From NCBI GenBank assembly GCA_002381155.1, contig DFQX01000048.1:1-16787 (forward strand): a stretch of DNA of 16,787 nucleotides, read 5' to 3'. Under the pieces are notes generated by a model, which worked only from the letters and a program-made list of their open reading frames with translations, was not told the DNA's origin and did no database searches. Origin of the DNA: Flavobacteriaceae bacterium UBA3478. GTDB lineage: Bacteria > Bacteroidota > Bacteroidia > Flavobacteriales > Flavobacteriaceae. The first letter of the stretch is position 1. Each line of letters opens with the position of its first letter. The position numbers and the translations under genes were made by a program. Positions 1 through 8,513 of this stretch are shown here, one piece after another.

Positions 1-636
1 GATTTCTGTATGGAAACCCTTAAACAATTGTATCCTGAAATTCCTATACCTCTTGATCACAAAGACCCCTATACTTTATTAGTTGCTGTTCTGTTATCAG
101 CACAAAGCACTGATGTACGAGTTAATCAGATCACTCCGCTCCTTTTCGAAAAAGCCGACAACCCATACGAGATGGTAAAGATGAGCGTAGAAGAAATAAG
201 AGAGATTATTAAACCGGTTGGGTTATCTCCTATGAAATCTAAAGGTATACACGGATTATCTCAAATTCTCATCGATAAATACCAAGGCAAAGTACCCAAT
301 GATTTAGAGGCATTAGAGCAATTACCTGCTGTTGGTCATAAAACTGCAAGTGTGGTAGTTTCACAAGCCTTCGGAGTACCAGCCTTCCCTGTTGACACGC
401 ACATTCATCGACTAATGTATCGTTGGGGTTTCTCAAACGGCAAGAATGTGGTTCAAACCGAAAAAGACGCAAAGCGTCTTTTCCCTAGAGACAAATGGAA
501 TGATCTCCATCTGCAGATTATTTGGTACGGACGTGAATACTCTCCGGCTCGAGGATGGAATTTAGAAACAGACATCATTACTAAGACAATCGGTAGAAAA
601 TCAGTCATCAATCAGTACTTAAAGTCGAAGTCTTGA
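1..636 (+). CDS. nth: Endonuclease III (DNA glycosylase/AP lyase), 5' end outside window, cluster-less form
   Basis: Base-excision repair enzyme: it removes oxidised pyrimidines and nicks abasic sites through its lyase activity. Numbering from the ATG at base 10, the sequence shows LLSAQSTD (28-35), the helix-hairpin-helix LPAVGHKT (105-112) with the expected catalytic Lys111, and VDTHIHR (128-134) with the catalytic Asp129. The reading frame is open to base 1. Compared with E. coli Nth, about nine residues are missing ahead of the conserved LLVAVLLSAQ block, so the true start probably lies before the window. The protein contains no cysteine. The C-terminal C-x6-C-x2-C-x5-C loop that holds the [4Fe-4S] cluster in E. 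coli Nth is replaced by a cysteine-free tail beginning YGREYSPARGW. The stop codon overlaps the uvrA start (TTGA), so the two repair genes are probably co-transcribed. The family assignment is firm. Activity without the cluster is inferred from the retained catalytic residues. Confidence 0.95.
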   Translation, partial: DFCMETLKQLYPEIPIPLDHKDPYTLLVAVLLSAQSTDVRVNQITPLLFEKADNPYEMVKMSVEEIREIIKPVGLSPMKSKGIHGLSQILIDKYQGKVPNDLEALEQLPAVGHKTASVVVSQAFGVPAFPVDTHIHRLMYRWGFSNGKNVVQTEKDAKRLFPRDKWNDLHLQIIWYGREYSPARGWNLETDIITKTIGRKSVINQYLKSKS

Positions 637-3392
637 AAGCTAGTCACATACACATCAAAGGAGCTCGACTCCATAATTTGAAAAATATTGATGTACGTAT
701 ACCTCGCAATAGTTTTACCGTTATCACTGGTCTATCGGGTTCTGGTAAATCATCGTTAGCCTTCGATACTCTTTATGCCGAAGGGCAACGTAGATATGTA
801 GAGAGTTTATCAAGCTATGCACGACAATTCTTAGGAAAGTTAGATAAACCAAAGGTGGATCATATAACAGGTATAGCCCCAGCAATTGCCATTGAGCAAA
901 AGGTGACCAACTCAAATCCCCGTTCAATTGTCGGATCGACTACAGAAATTTACGACTACTTAAAACTTTTATACGCAAGGATAGGTAAAACCTACTCTCC
1001 TATTTCTGGAGAACTTGTCAAACGTGATACGGTTTCTGATGTTGTTGATTTTATAATTTCCCAGGAGGAGGGCTCTAAATGGCTACTTATTGCACCCATA
1101 CATACTGGTGAGAAAAGAGAGGCTCATAAACTTGCTCAATTATATTCAGAAGCAGGCTTTGCTCGAGTGAAATACCAAGATAAGGTTTATCGAATTGATC
1201 AATTACCTGAGAATTTCAAAGGGGATTTCGAGTTAGTAGTCGACCGAATCATCGTCAGAAAGGAAGATGAAGATTTTAAAAATCGCCTTTCAGCGGCAAT
1301 TGACAACGCCTTTTTCGAAGGTAAAGGCTCCTTACAAATTGAATCAATGGATACTGGTTTGAAACAGATATTCAATGATCGTTTCGAAAAGGATGGTATA
1401 ACTTTCGATCAGCCTATTATTCATCTGTTTAGTTTCAATAATCCATTAGGGGCTTGTAAAAAATGTGAAGGTTACGGCGATTTAATTGGTATTGACCCTA
1501 CCCTTGTTATTCCAAATACCGGATTGTCAATTTATGAAGGAGCCATTGCTCCATGGAATACCGATCGATTTGTAAGATATAAGGATAAGCTTATAGCGAA
1601 AGCCGCATCCATTGGCATCTCCATTCACAAGCCTTGGTTTGAGCTTAGCGATGAAACGAGATTGATTATTTGGAAAGAGCGAAAGTTATTTACAGGAATC
1701 AATGCATTTTTCGATAAAATCGAAGAAAAGAACTATAAAATTCAAAATCGTGTACTTCTATCTAGATATCGAGGTCGGTCAGAGTGTCCAGAATGTGAAG
1801 GAAAACGTCTTCGCAAAGAAGCTTCCTTCGTAAAGATTGCTGACAAAAGTATTGCCGAACTACTATTAATGCCTGCTGAGGACTTACTTGATTGGATTAG
1901 AGGCCTCAATCTAAACGAACATGATAAAGCGGTATCAGAACGAATAATCATCGAGATTACTTCTAGATTAGAGTACTTAGTAAAGGTAGGATTAGGCTAC
2001 TTAACCCTTAACAGAAAATCAAGTACATTATCGGGTGGTGAAAGCCAGCGTATACATCTTGCTAATGCTATTGGAAGTAGCCTTGTCGGATCCATGTATA
2101 TTCTCGATGAACCTACTATTGGTTTACACTCGAAGGACACTCATCAAATCATTGAAGTTCTGCAAGACCTTAGAGATTTAGGAAACACTGTGATTTTAGT
2201 GGAACATGATGAGGATATCATGAAGTCTGCCGATTATCTCATTGATATTGGACCATTAGCCGGTAGCTTAGGAGGTGAAGTGGTTGCCGAAGGAACACCT
2301 GAACAATTTTTAAAATCAGACGCTCTAACCGCCAAGTACTTAACCGGAAGATTACAAATAACAATCCCTGAAAAGCGAATAAAGCCCAAATACTTTATCG
2401 ACATCAAAGGCGCACGTGCACATAACTTAAAAAACATTGACGTAAGCATTCCATTAGATTGCCTAACCGTTGTAACCGGTGTTTCAGGTAGTGGAAAGAG
2501 TACTCTGATTAGAGGTATTCTTTATCCTGCCCTCTTAAAACATCTTCAAGGTCATGGTCCTAAATCCTTGGAACACGATCATATCGGTGGAAGTTTAAAT
2601 AGAATTGAAGCCATTGAAATGGTCGATCAAAACCCTATCGGACGTTCTTCTAGATCTAACCCAGTTACTTATATCAAAGCGTATGATGATATTAGAGAGT
2701 TGATGGCACGTCAAAAGAGAAGCAAGCTCAATCAGTTCAAGGCAAAACACTTCTCTTTTAATATTGATGGTGGACGTTGTGATCAATGCAAAGGTGACGG
2801 TGAAGTAACCGTTGAAATGCAGTTTATGGCCGATGTTGTGCTCACCTGCGAGGCCTGTAAAGGAACTCGATTCAAAGAAGAGGTTCTTGAGGTTCAATTC
2901 CAAGGAAAGAATATTCATGATCTTTTAAAACTCACGGTGCAAGAAGCTTATGATTTTTTTGAAACTCACGGTGAGTATAAAATTGCCAGAAAGCTGCGAC
3001 CGCTAATCGATGTAGGCATAGGGTATGTTCAGCTTGGGCAGTCTTCTGCCACTTTATCTGGTGGTGAGGCTCAGAGAATTAAGCTAGCATCATTTCTTAG
3101 TAAAGGAAATAATAGTTCACGAACCCTTTTCATATTTGATGAACCAACCACAGGGTTGCACTTTCACGATATCAAGCTCCTTTTAGATTCATTTACCGCT
3201 CTTATTGCGAACGGACATACGGTAATCGTTGTTGAACACCATCTTGATCTCATAAAATGTGCCGATCATATTATTGATTTAGGACCCGTTGGAGGAACTA
3301 AGGGTGGACAACTACTCACAGTTGGAACTCCTGAAGAAGTGGTATTATCTAAGGATTCGTTTACCGCCGAATATCTTAGATTAAAGATTTAA
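633..3392 (+). CDS. uvrA: UvrABC excinuclease subunit A
   Basis: Damage-recognition ATPase of nucleotide excision repair, cytoplasmic; it loads UvrB onto lesions. It is 919 residues, against about 940 in E. coli. Both ABC modules are complete: Walker A GLSGSGKS (33-40) and GVSGSGKST (about 616-624); signatures LSGGESQR (about 466) and LSGGEAQR (808-815); Walker B ending LDEPT (about 490) and FDEPT (about 834). The C-terminal zinc finger is intact: C716-x2-C719-x19-C739-x2-C742, the same spacing as E. coli C740-C766. In the N-terminal half, C275/C278 (ACKKCEG) matches E. coli C277/C280, but the partner pair (E. coli C253/C256) is absent. A further CPEC pair lies at C385/C388. The start is TTG at 633, overlapping the nth stop; it gives the family's usual N-terminus (IKGARLHNLKNID), and no ATG lies near. 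The 3' end overlaps the convergent flippase gene. Confidence 0.98.
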   Translation: MKASHIHIKGARLHNLKNIDVRIPRNSFTVITGLSGSGKSSLAFDTLYAEGQRRYVESLSSYARQFLGKLDKPKVDHITGIAPAIAIEQKVTNSNPRSIVGSTTEIYDYLKLLYARIGKTYSPISGELVKRDTVSDVVDFIISQEEGSKWLLIAPIHTGEKREAHKLAQLYSEAGFARVKYQDKVYRIDQLPENFKGDFELVVDRIIVRKEDEDFKNRLSAAIDNAFFEGKGSLQIESMDTGLKQIFNDRFEKDGITFDQPIIHLFSFNNPLGACKKCEGYGDLIGIDPTLVIPNTGLSIYEGAIAPWNTDRFVRYKDKLIAKAASIGISIHKPWFELSDETRLIIWKERKLFTGINAFFDKIEEKNYKIQNRVLLSRYRGRSECPECEGKRLRKEASFVKIADKSIAELLLMPAEDLLDWIRGLNLNEHDKAVSERIIIEITSRLEYLVKVGLGYLTLNRKSSTLSGGESQRIHLANAIGSSLVGSMYILDEPTIGLHSKDTHQIIEVLQDLRDLGNTVILVEHDEDIMKSADYLIDIGPLAGSLGGEVVAEGTPEQFLKSDALTAKYLTGRLQITIPEKRIKPKYFIDIKGARAHNLKNIDVSIPLDCLTVVTGVSGSGKSTLIRGILYPALLKHLQGHGPKSLEHDHIGGSLNRIEAIEMVDQNPIGRSSRSNPVTYIKAYDDIRELMARQKRSKLNQFKAKHFSFNIDGGRCDQCKGDGEVTVEMQFMADVVLTCEACKGTRFKEEVLEVQFQGKNIHDLLKLTVQEAYDFFETHGEYKIARKLRPLIDVGIGYVQLGQSSATLSGGEAQRIKLASFLSKGNNSSRTLFIFDEPTTGLHFHDIKLLLDSFTALIANGHTVIVVEHHLDLIKCADHIIDLGPVGGTKGGQLLTVGTPEEVVLSKDSFTAEYLRLKI

Positions 3393-4791
3393 TAAATTCT
3401 CGAAGCTTTCCCCTTTGGTTAAGATGTATTAGAAAAATCGCTAATAATCCGATAGAAACATAAATCGCAAAAGCCTCGATTAGAATCCATGCCAAACTGG
3501 ATAAGACAATCGATATGACTGGCCAGAAGTAGTCTCGGCTTACCAATGATATCCGAAACCATCTCCATGCGAACCAATGTTTTAATGTGGAGAAAACACA
3601 AAATGTTAGCGCTGTAGCGAAGGCGGCACCTTTAAGACCGAATAAGGGTATCATCCAAACGTTGGTAAGTACCAGTAAAGCAAACATCAAAATGCTTAAA
3701 ACAAGATACTTTGAATAAAATTTAGAGTATTGAAATAGCGGTATGGTCAAGCCTGAAATAGCGTCGATAAATTTGGCGAAAATTAAAATGGGGATTAAGT
3801 CCAAACCCTTTTCAAACTCAGCGGGCAGAACTAATTGGATTAAAGGCAATGCAGCCAACAATAATAGAACAATAAGTGAACTAAGATCTAAAATTTGATC
3901 GTTAGCACTTTTTAATTCATCAGCGACATGAAACGAGTTGCTATCTAGGTGGTAAGAGCGGGCCGTTTTAGGGCCGTATAAAGGTAAATAACCTCTAAAC
4001 GGAATTGCAACGGTGGTTGCGATAAAAACAGCTACGGTATAATTAGCCACCTCAGAGGCAGTCATCAATTCGAACAGCATTACTTTATCTACCTCTAAAA
4101 AGAACAGACTTAAAGAACTCCCTAGTAATACCAAAAACGAGTAGCTCAGTATCTTATTCCACTTTAAACCTTTAAAATTAAAAGAGGGTGAGATTCCCGA
4201 TATTTTTAAGGCTGTGATCCATATGAGTAACGCTCGGGTTAAATAGCTTATTAACAAAAACAGAATAAAGGGTCTCCAATTAAAATCATACCAAATAAGA
4301 TGAATCAGGTATAGCGTTATCAGTAAACGAGGATATATTTCTTTTAAAAAAACACCGAATCGTGGTTTAAATTGAAGCTTAGCCAGAGCAAAACCAAGTT
4401 CGAAAACTCCCATTGATAATGCAATAGCCAAAATAGTAAAAGACTCATATAAGCTGAGATTATTGATAGCCTCAGAGTATTGGCCTAACCATTCATTAAA
4501 AAAATAAACGACACCAAATAAAATTGAACTAATCAGCGAGATTGCTAGTATAGCAAAACCTAATAAACGAGATCTTTGAACAGGGGTAATCGTACCATAA
4601 AATCGAAGTAGCCCTTGAGGCATGCCTAGGCTTATAAAGGGCGAAATAAGTGTAGCTGAAGCTAGAATGAAAGCAATCGTACCGTATTGTTCTACACCTA
4701 CTAATCGGGTATAAAGTACAAGGGTGTTTAATGCTCCAAGAATAAAGCCAAAAAGGGTTAGTCCGCTCGATTGAATAGAGGTTCTATTCAT
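3376..4791 (-). CDS. Wzx-like polysaccharide flippase (MOP superfamily)
   Basis: Integral membrane protein of 471 residues with about 12-14 hydrophobic helices spread along its length and short basic loops. It is typical of oligosaccharide/O-antigen flippases, which move lipid-linked glycans across the inner membrane. The N-terminus (short polar start, then a Gly/Leu-rich first helix and the LVGVEQYGTIAF segment) resembles the polysaccharide-transporter family, where a similar V-x2-YG motif follows the first helix. The start ATG (4789-4791) overlaps the TGA stop of the upstream glycosyltransferase as ATGA, which indicates translational coupling. The last 17 bases overlap the uvrA 3' end on the other strand. 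The substrate cannot be read from sequence; an undecaprenyl-linked surface glycan is inferred from the neighbours. Confidence 0.85.
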   Translation of the reverse strand: MNRTSIQSSGLTLFGFILGALNTLVLYTRLVGVEQYGTIAFILASATLISPFISLGMPQGLLRFYGTITPVQRSRLLGFAILAISLISSILFGVVYFFNEWLGQYSEAINNLSLYESFTILAIALSMGVFELGFALAKLQFKPRFGVFLKEIYPRLLITLYLIHLIWYDFNWRPFILFLLISYLTRALLIWITALKISGISPSFNFKGLKWNKILSYSFLVLLGSSLSLFFLEVDKVMLFELMTASEVANYTVAVFIATTVAIPFRGYLPLYGPKTARSYHLDSNSFHVADELKSANDQILDLSSLIVLLLLAALPLIQLVLPAEFEKGLDLIPILIFAKFIDAISGLTIPLFQYSKFYSKYLVLSILMFALLVLTNVWMIPLFGLKGAAFATALTFCVFSTLKHWFAWRWFRISLVSRDYFWPVISIVLSSLAWILIEAFAIYVSIGLLAIFLIHLNQRGKLREFIKSLI

Positions 4792-6080
4792 AACGCCTTT
4801 ATAAGTTTTACATATTGTTCGGCAGCAAAAGAACGGCTAAACGCAGAAATGTCGTTGTTTAAAATCATACTCTCATTTGAAAGGTACCGAGAAAATATTA
4901 GGTCTAGGTACGAACCTACGGCTAGCTTACTATCAGAAATAACTAAATGTAGGTTTTGAGAATCTAAAATTTTCTGAACATCCCAATTTTCAGGGCCAAT
5001 AGCCAAAATAGGTCTTCTAGCTTTTAGGTAATTAAATAATTTTCCGGGAATCGCGTAATTATATCCAGAAACTGAAGATTCAAGAAGTAGCAAACAGGCT
5101 GCCTTTCTCTCTAACCGCTCGCAATATTCTTTGGTTTGATAACCTAAAAACTCTACGTAGGGCTCTAGGCCTAGATTAATCAGAGTATGCCTGACTTCCT
5201 TGGAAACCTCTCCTACTAGAAAGATTTTCAAATGAGCCCTCCAATCTTTACTAGTCTTAATCCTTTCACTTATCGTTTGCCAAAGATTTACTGAATTACG
5301 ATGAGCAAAAAGTGATCCTGAATGAACCAAATAGAATCCTTCAGGAGCACTATTATTTTCGATGAGACTTCCATCATATCCATTAGTGATGCATTTAATC
5401 TTTTCGCCGTATTCTTTGTATCGTTCTGATAAATGTTTAGTTAACGAAAAGCTAGTAGTTACAATGGCATCACTTTGGCTAATAATCGATTTTTCAAGAC
5501 GTTGATGTTTGCTCTTAGTGTTTTCAGTTAAAGAGAGTAATTGCAGATATCCCAGGTCTGCAATTGGATCTCGCAAGTCTGAAATCCATTTTATGTGTTC
5601 AAAGAGTCCCTTTAATCTTAAACCTACCAAATGCACACTATGAGGAGGGCCGGTAGTAATAAGAGTCATTGGACCCTCTACCTCTTTTTTTAGGTATTGG
5701 ATGACCGCCTTGCTCCAAAATAGACGAGCATCAGGAAAAAAGTAATTGGCTCTTAACCAAAATGCCAATTTCTTTATCCAGGAACTATTTTCATTAGAGA
5801 TTAAACCCTTTGAAAAATTTTTCGATTTACCCAATGAAAGTCGATTGATCCATCGCAAAGGCTCTATCGACCGAACTTTTACCACCTTAATTTGGTTTGA
5901 AATAGAAGCAGATAAACCTTCATCTATTTGTGGGTAAAAAGGTGTCTCAGGGATAATAACTGTCAAATTCATCCCCAAATCTTGAATCCGATGGGCTAGC
6001 GAAAGCCATCGTTGAACACCAGGACCTCCAGACGGTGGCCAGTAATAAGAAATCAGGATAATTTTATTCAGCCTTTCCAC
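4788..6080 (-). CDS. Glycosyltransferase, GT4-like (GT-B fold)
   Basis: Predicted cytoplasmic sugar transferase acting on a surface-glycan precursor. It is 430 residues. The N-terminal acceptor domain begins with IILISYYWPPSGGPGVQRW (7-25), the nucleotide-binding-fold opening common in Bacteroidota family-4-like transferases, and has ISDLRDP at 166-172. The C-terminal domain carries LVHSGSLF (251-258) and the donor-site segment IPGKLFNYLKARRPILAIGP (344-363). In relatives I know, that segment usually reads GKLFEYL; here the glutamate is Asn350. The start is GTG at 6078-6080, only 9 bases after an in-frame TAG, so no earlier start exists. It overlaps the end of the YfhO-like gene by 17 bases and the flippase start by 4, so the three genes form one translationally coupled unit. 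Donor and acceptor sugars are unknown. Confidence 0.88.
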   Translation of the reverse strand: MERLNKIILISYYWPPSGGPGVQRWLSLAHRIQDLGMNLTVIIPETPFYPQIDEGLSASISNQIKVVKVRSIEPLRWINRLSLGKSKNFSKGLISNENSSWIKKLAFWLRANYFFPDARLFWSKAVIQYLKKEVEGPMTLITTGPPHSVHLVGLRLKGLFEHIKWISDLRDPIADLGYLQLLSLTENTKSKHQRLEKSIISQSDAIVTTSFSLTKHLSERYKEYGEKIKCITNGYDGSLIENNSAPEGFYLVHSGSLFAHRNSVNLWQTISERIKTSKDWRAHLKIFLVGEVSKEVRHTLINLGLEPYVEFLGYQTKEYCERLERKAACLLLLESSVSGYNYAIPGKLFNYLKARRPILAIGPENWDVQKILDSQNLHLVISDSKLAVGSYLDLIFSRYLSNESMILNNDISAFSRSFAAEQYVKLIKAL

Positions 6081-8481
6081 GATATACTATAATAGCAACT
6101 AATATTAGAACCAGAAGTCCAATTTGAGCAATGATTCGAACCCAAAAGGTTTGTGAAACAATCTTTGGCTCAAAACTTAAGGTTATTTCTCCTTCACCTT
6201 CAGGAAGCATCGCGCCCATGAAGGAATAATTCGTTCTATATATTTTAAGAGATTCGCCCCTGTTAGTTCTTAATACCCAATCCTCAGGGCTAGGTGAATA
6301 GTACCATTCTGAAAATACCACAAATGCAGGTGATTCTAATTGGTATCTATAACTAATTTGGTTCTCTTTAAACGAACTAACTTCTATGAATTCAAGTTCA
6401 CTAAGCATACGATTCTCCTCATAATCGAATGAGAAGGGCTCATTGATTTCTATCGATTCTGACTGACTAATTAGTGGTAAATTCAAAAAGCTTTCTTTTA
6501 AAGAAGGTTGAAAGCCAATGGACTTAGCCAACCAAATGGGTCCTTTCGAACTCGGATAGGCAGACGCTATTCTATTACCCTCCTCGTCGTTACTTATCAA
6601 ATACTTAATATTTAATAAGTCTAATACTTCGTAGTTTTCGTTTGCGATGTGATAATCAAAAATTTGACTAATATAAGCGGGCTTCGCTGCATGATATCCG
6701 CCAATAGATCGATGGTGATATGCAGTAGTTGCACCGTTTAGCCCTTCATTAAGATTAAACACTCTGTAGTAGGTATTATCTGATTGAATGTTTTTATCCG
6801 CATCGGTAAAAGGTATTGGGTTTTGAAATTCCCGCTTTGATTGAAAATGATCCGCTGAAGTATACCGATAAGCCACTCCACCTAAATCGAGTAATACTGC
6901 ACCTAAAACCAAATAAATAAGCACTTCTTTTAATCGTTTTGAATAAAGATAGAGAACCGTACAAACGACTAAAATGATAAGAAAAGAACGAAGTGAATCT
7001 TTTAAAGCAAGTGCGGTTCGATCCGATCGTAAAGCATCCATAAATTCTGGACCATAGGCACTTTCGTAATTGATATCATTTACCCCTGAAAAACCGAGTG
7101 TAAATGGCAGTAATGTACCCACACCAATAATGATAAGACTGATTATTAAGGCCCTGGTCAACGATTGGGTACTTGGAGATAACAACCACCTTCTTAACCC
7201 CAAAACGGCAATAATCGGTACCGAAAAAGAAAGTATCACCTGAATTGAGGAAACTGCTCTAAACTTGTTGTAGAGCGGAAAATAATCGACAAATAAATGG
7301 CTTAGAAAACTAAAGTTCTTTCCGAACGAGAGAAACAATGCCATTATCATGGAAAAATACAGCCATTTGTAATCTTTAAAGGATAAGGTAATCAGACCTA
7401 AAACAAAAAGAAACAATACCGAAGCTCCGAGGTAGGCAGGAGCAGCAACAATCGGCTGGCTACCAAAATACAGAGGAGCACTACTTGTGAAATTTTCAAT
7501 TTCTGCTGGGCCAACATTATACTTCTCTAAAAGTAATTCCAAGTGGCTTCCCTTTGGTAATGGTTCACCATTAGATCCACCGAAAAGTCTTGGAATGAAA
7601 AGATTGAAAGACTCTGCAATCCCATAACTATAAGTAGTAATATACTCAAAGCTCAATCCAGAATTAGTCGATGCCCCCTCTATTGAAATTTCTGGAGTCG
7701 ATCGCGTACTAAATTGGGCGTACTGTCGTGTTGCAAAAATCGTAGAAGCATTTAGAAGCACTGCCCAGAGTATGGATACTATAAAAACTCCTAGCCTTTT
7801 TAAAAACACCACTCCTTCTTTCGCATTAATAGCCTCGTATGCTTTAAAGAGCAGATACACTCCAATAAGCATAAAGAGATAGTAAGTCATTTGATAATGA
7901 TTAGCTACTAATTCTAAAGCCAGTGAAAGGGTTAAAAATAATGTAGGGAGTATAAACTTTCTCGAACGAAACAAGTATAGCACTGAAGCCAGAACTAATG
8001 GAAAATAACCAATGGCATGTGCTTTAGCATTATGACCTACTTCAATAATAATTAGATGGTAGGTAGTTAGTGAAAAGGCTAATGAGCCTAACATTGAAAG
8101 TCTAAAATCTATCTTTAAACTCGATAGTAAGATGTAAAAGGATATTAAATAGAGAAATAAGTAATCGATAGGTCGAGGTAAAAATCGAATGACACGGTCT
8201 AATGTTTTTACTCCTTGATAGGCGTATTGAGCACCTAGTTGGTAAGTAGGCATACCGCCGAAAGCATTTTGGGTGTAATACGACTCCTCTCCTGCCGTTC
8301 TTAATTCATTTCGCAAATGCGCCATTCCGTTATACTGAATAATATCAGATTGTTCTAGGACTTTTCCTTGTAAGGCGGGGTAATAAAAAACACAGGAAAT
8401 AATCAGAAAGGAAAGAAGCGCTATTCCATGGGTTTTAAAAAAAGTTGACATTTTAAAGGTGGTTGTAGATTCGATTGCCAT
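6064..8481 (-). CDS. YfhO family polytopic membrane protein (putative GT-C-type glycosyltransferase)
   Basis: Large inner-membrane protein (805 residues from the first ATG). It has a hydrophobic helix at about 17-35, a conserved extracytoplasmic loop LEQSDIIQYNG (42-52) containing Asp46, the AFGGMPTYQLGA segment (73-84), and then many membrane helices to about residue 550. A soluble region of roughly 200 residues follows, then one last helix near the C-terminus (about 779-798) and a short basic tail. This is the YfhO architecture. In Bacillus and Listeria, YfhO-type proteins glycosylate teichoic acids outside the membrane. The Bacteroidota versions have no established role that I know of. An alternative ATG at residue 11 (base 8451) puts the first helix closer to the N-terminus, as in relatives, and may be the real start. 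First gene of the three-gene glycan set, divergent from the acyltransferase at 8514. Confidence 0.88.
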   Translation of the reverse strand: MAIESTTTFKMSTFFKTHGIALLSFLIISCVFYYPALQGKVLEQSDIIQYNGMAHLRNELRTAGEESYYTQNAFGGMPTYQLGAQYAYQGVKTLDRVIRFLPRPIDYLFLYLISFYILLSSLKIDFRLSMLGSLAFSLTTYHLIIIEVGHNAKAHAIGYFPLVLASVLYLFRSRKFILPTLFLTLSLALELVANHYQMTYYLFMLIGVYLLFKAYEAINAKEGVVFLKRLGVFIVSILWAVLLNASTIFATRQYAQFSTRSTPEISIEGASTNSGLSFEYITTYSYGIAESFNLFIPRLFGGSNGEPLPKGSHLELLLEKYNVGPAEIENFTSSAPLYFGSQPIVAAPAYLGASVLFLFVLGLITLSFKDYKWLYFSMIMALFLSFGKNFSFLSHLFVDYFPLYNKFRAVSSIQVILSFSVPIIAVLGLRRWLLSPSTQSLTRALIISLIIIGVGTLLPFTLGFSGVNDINYESAYGPEFMDALRSDRTALALKDSLRSFLIILVVCTVLYLYSKRLKEVLIYLVLGAVLLDLGGVAYRYTSADHFQSKREFQNPIPFTDADKNIQSDNTYYRVFNLNEGLNGATTAYHHRSIGGYHAAKPAYISQIFDYHIANENYEVLDLLNIKYLISNDEEGNRIASAYPSSKGPIWLAKSIGFQPSLKESFLNLPLISQSESIEINEPFSFDYEENRMLSELEFIEVSSFKENQISYRYQLESPAFVVFSEWYYSPSPEDWVLRTNRGESLKIYRTNYSFMGAMLPEGEGEITLSFEPKIVSQTFWVRIIAQIGLLVLILVAIIVYRGKAE
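8445..8473 (+). promoter_or_regulatory. Candidate promoter for the N-acyltransferase gene
   Basis: TTG at 8445-8447 and TAGATTCG at 8466-8473 are separated by 18 bases. This fits the Bacteroidota pattern TTG-N(17-23)-TAnnTTTG with one mismatch in the -7 box. Transcription would begin near 8480, giving a leader of about 34 bases before the ATG at 8514. The elements lie inside or just ahead of the divergent YfhO-like gene, depending on its start. A second one-mismatch box (TAATTTAG, 8502-8509) is too close to the ATG unless the message is nearly leaderless. Low certainty. Confidence 0.35.
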
Positions 8482-8513
8482 GAATTACGTTGAATTTAAG
8501 CTAATTTAGGGCT

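Noticed and set aside
1063..1081. Internal AGGAGG followed by ATG inside uvrA, resembling a strong translation start
   Set aside because: The ATG at 1079 is out of frame with uvrA and the frame stops after about ten codons. The bases simply encode Gln-Glu-Glu-Gly of UvrA.
2595..2918. 107-codon open frame antisense within uvrA
   Set aside because: It lies wholly opposite the conserved second ABC module of uvrA and its product resembles no family I know; it is a shadow frame.
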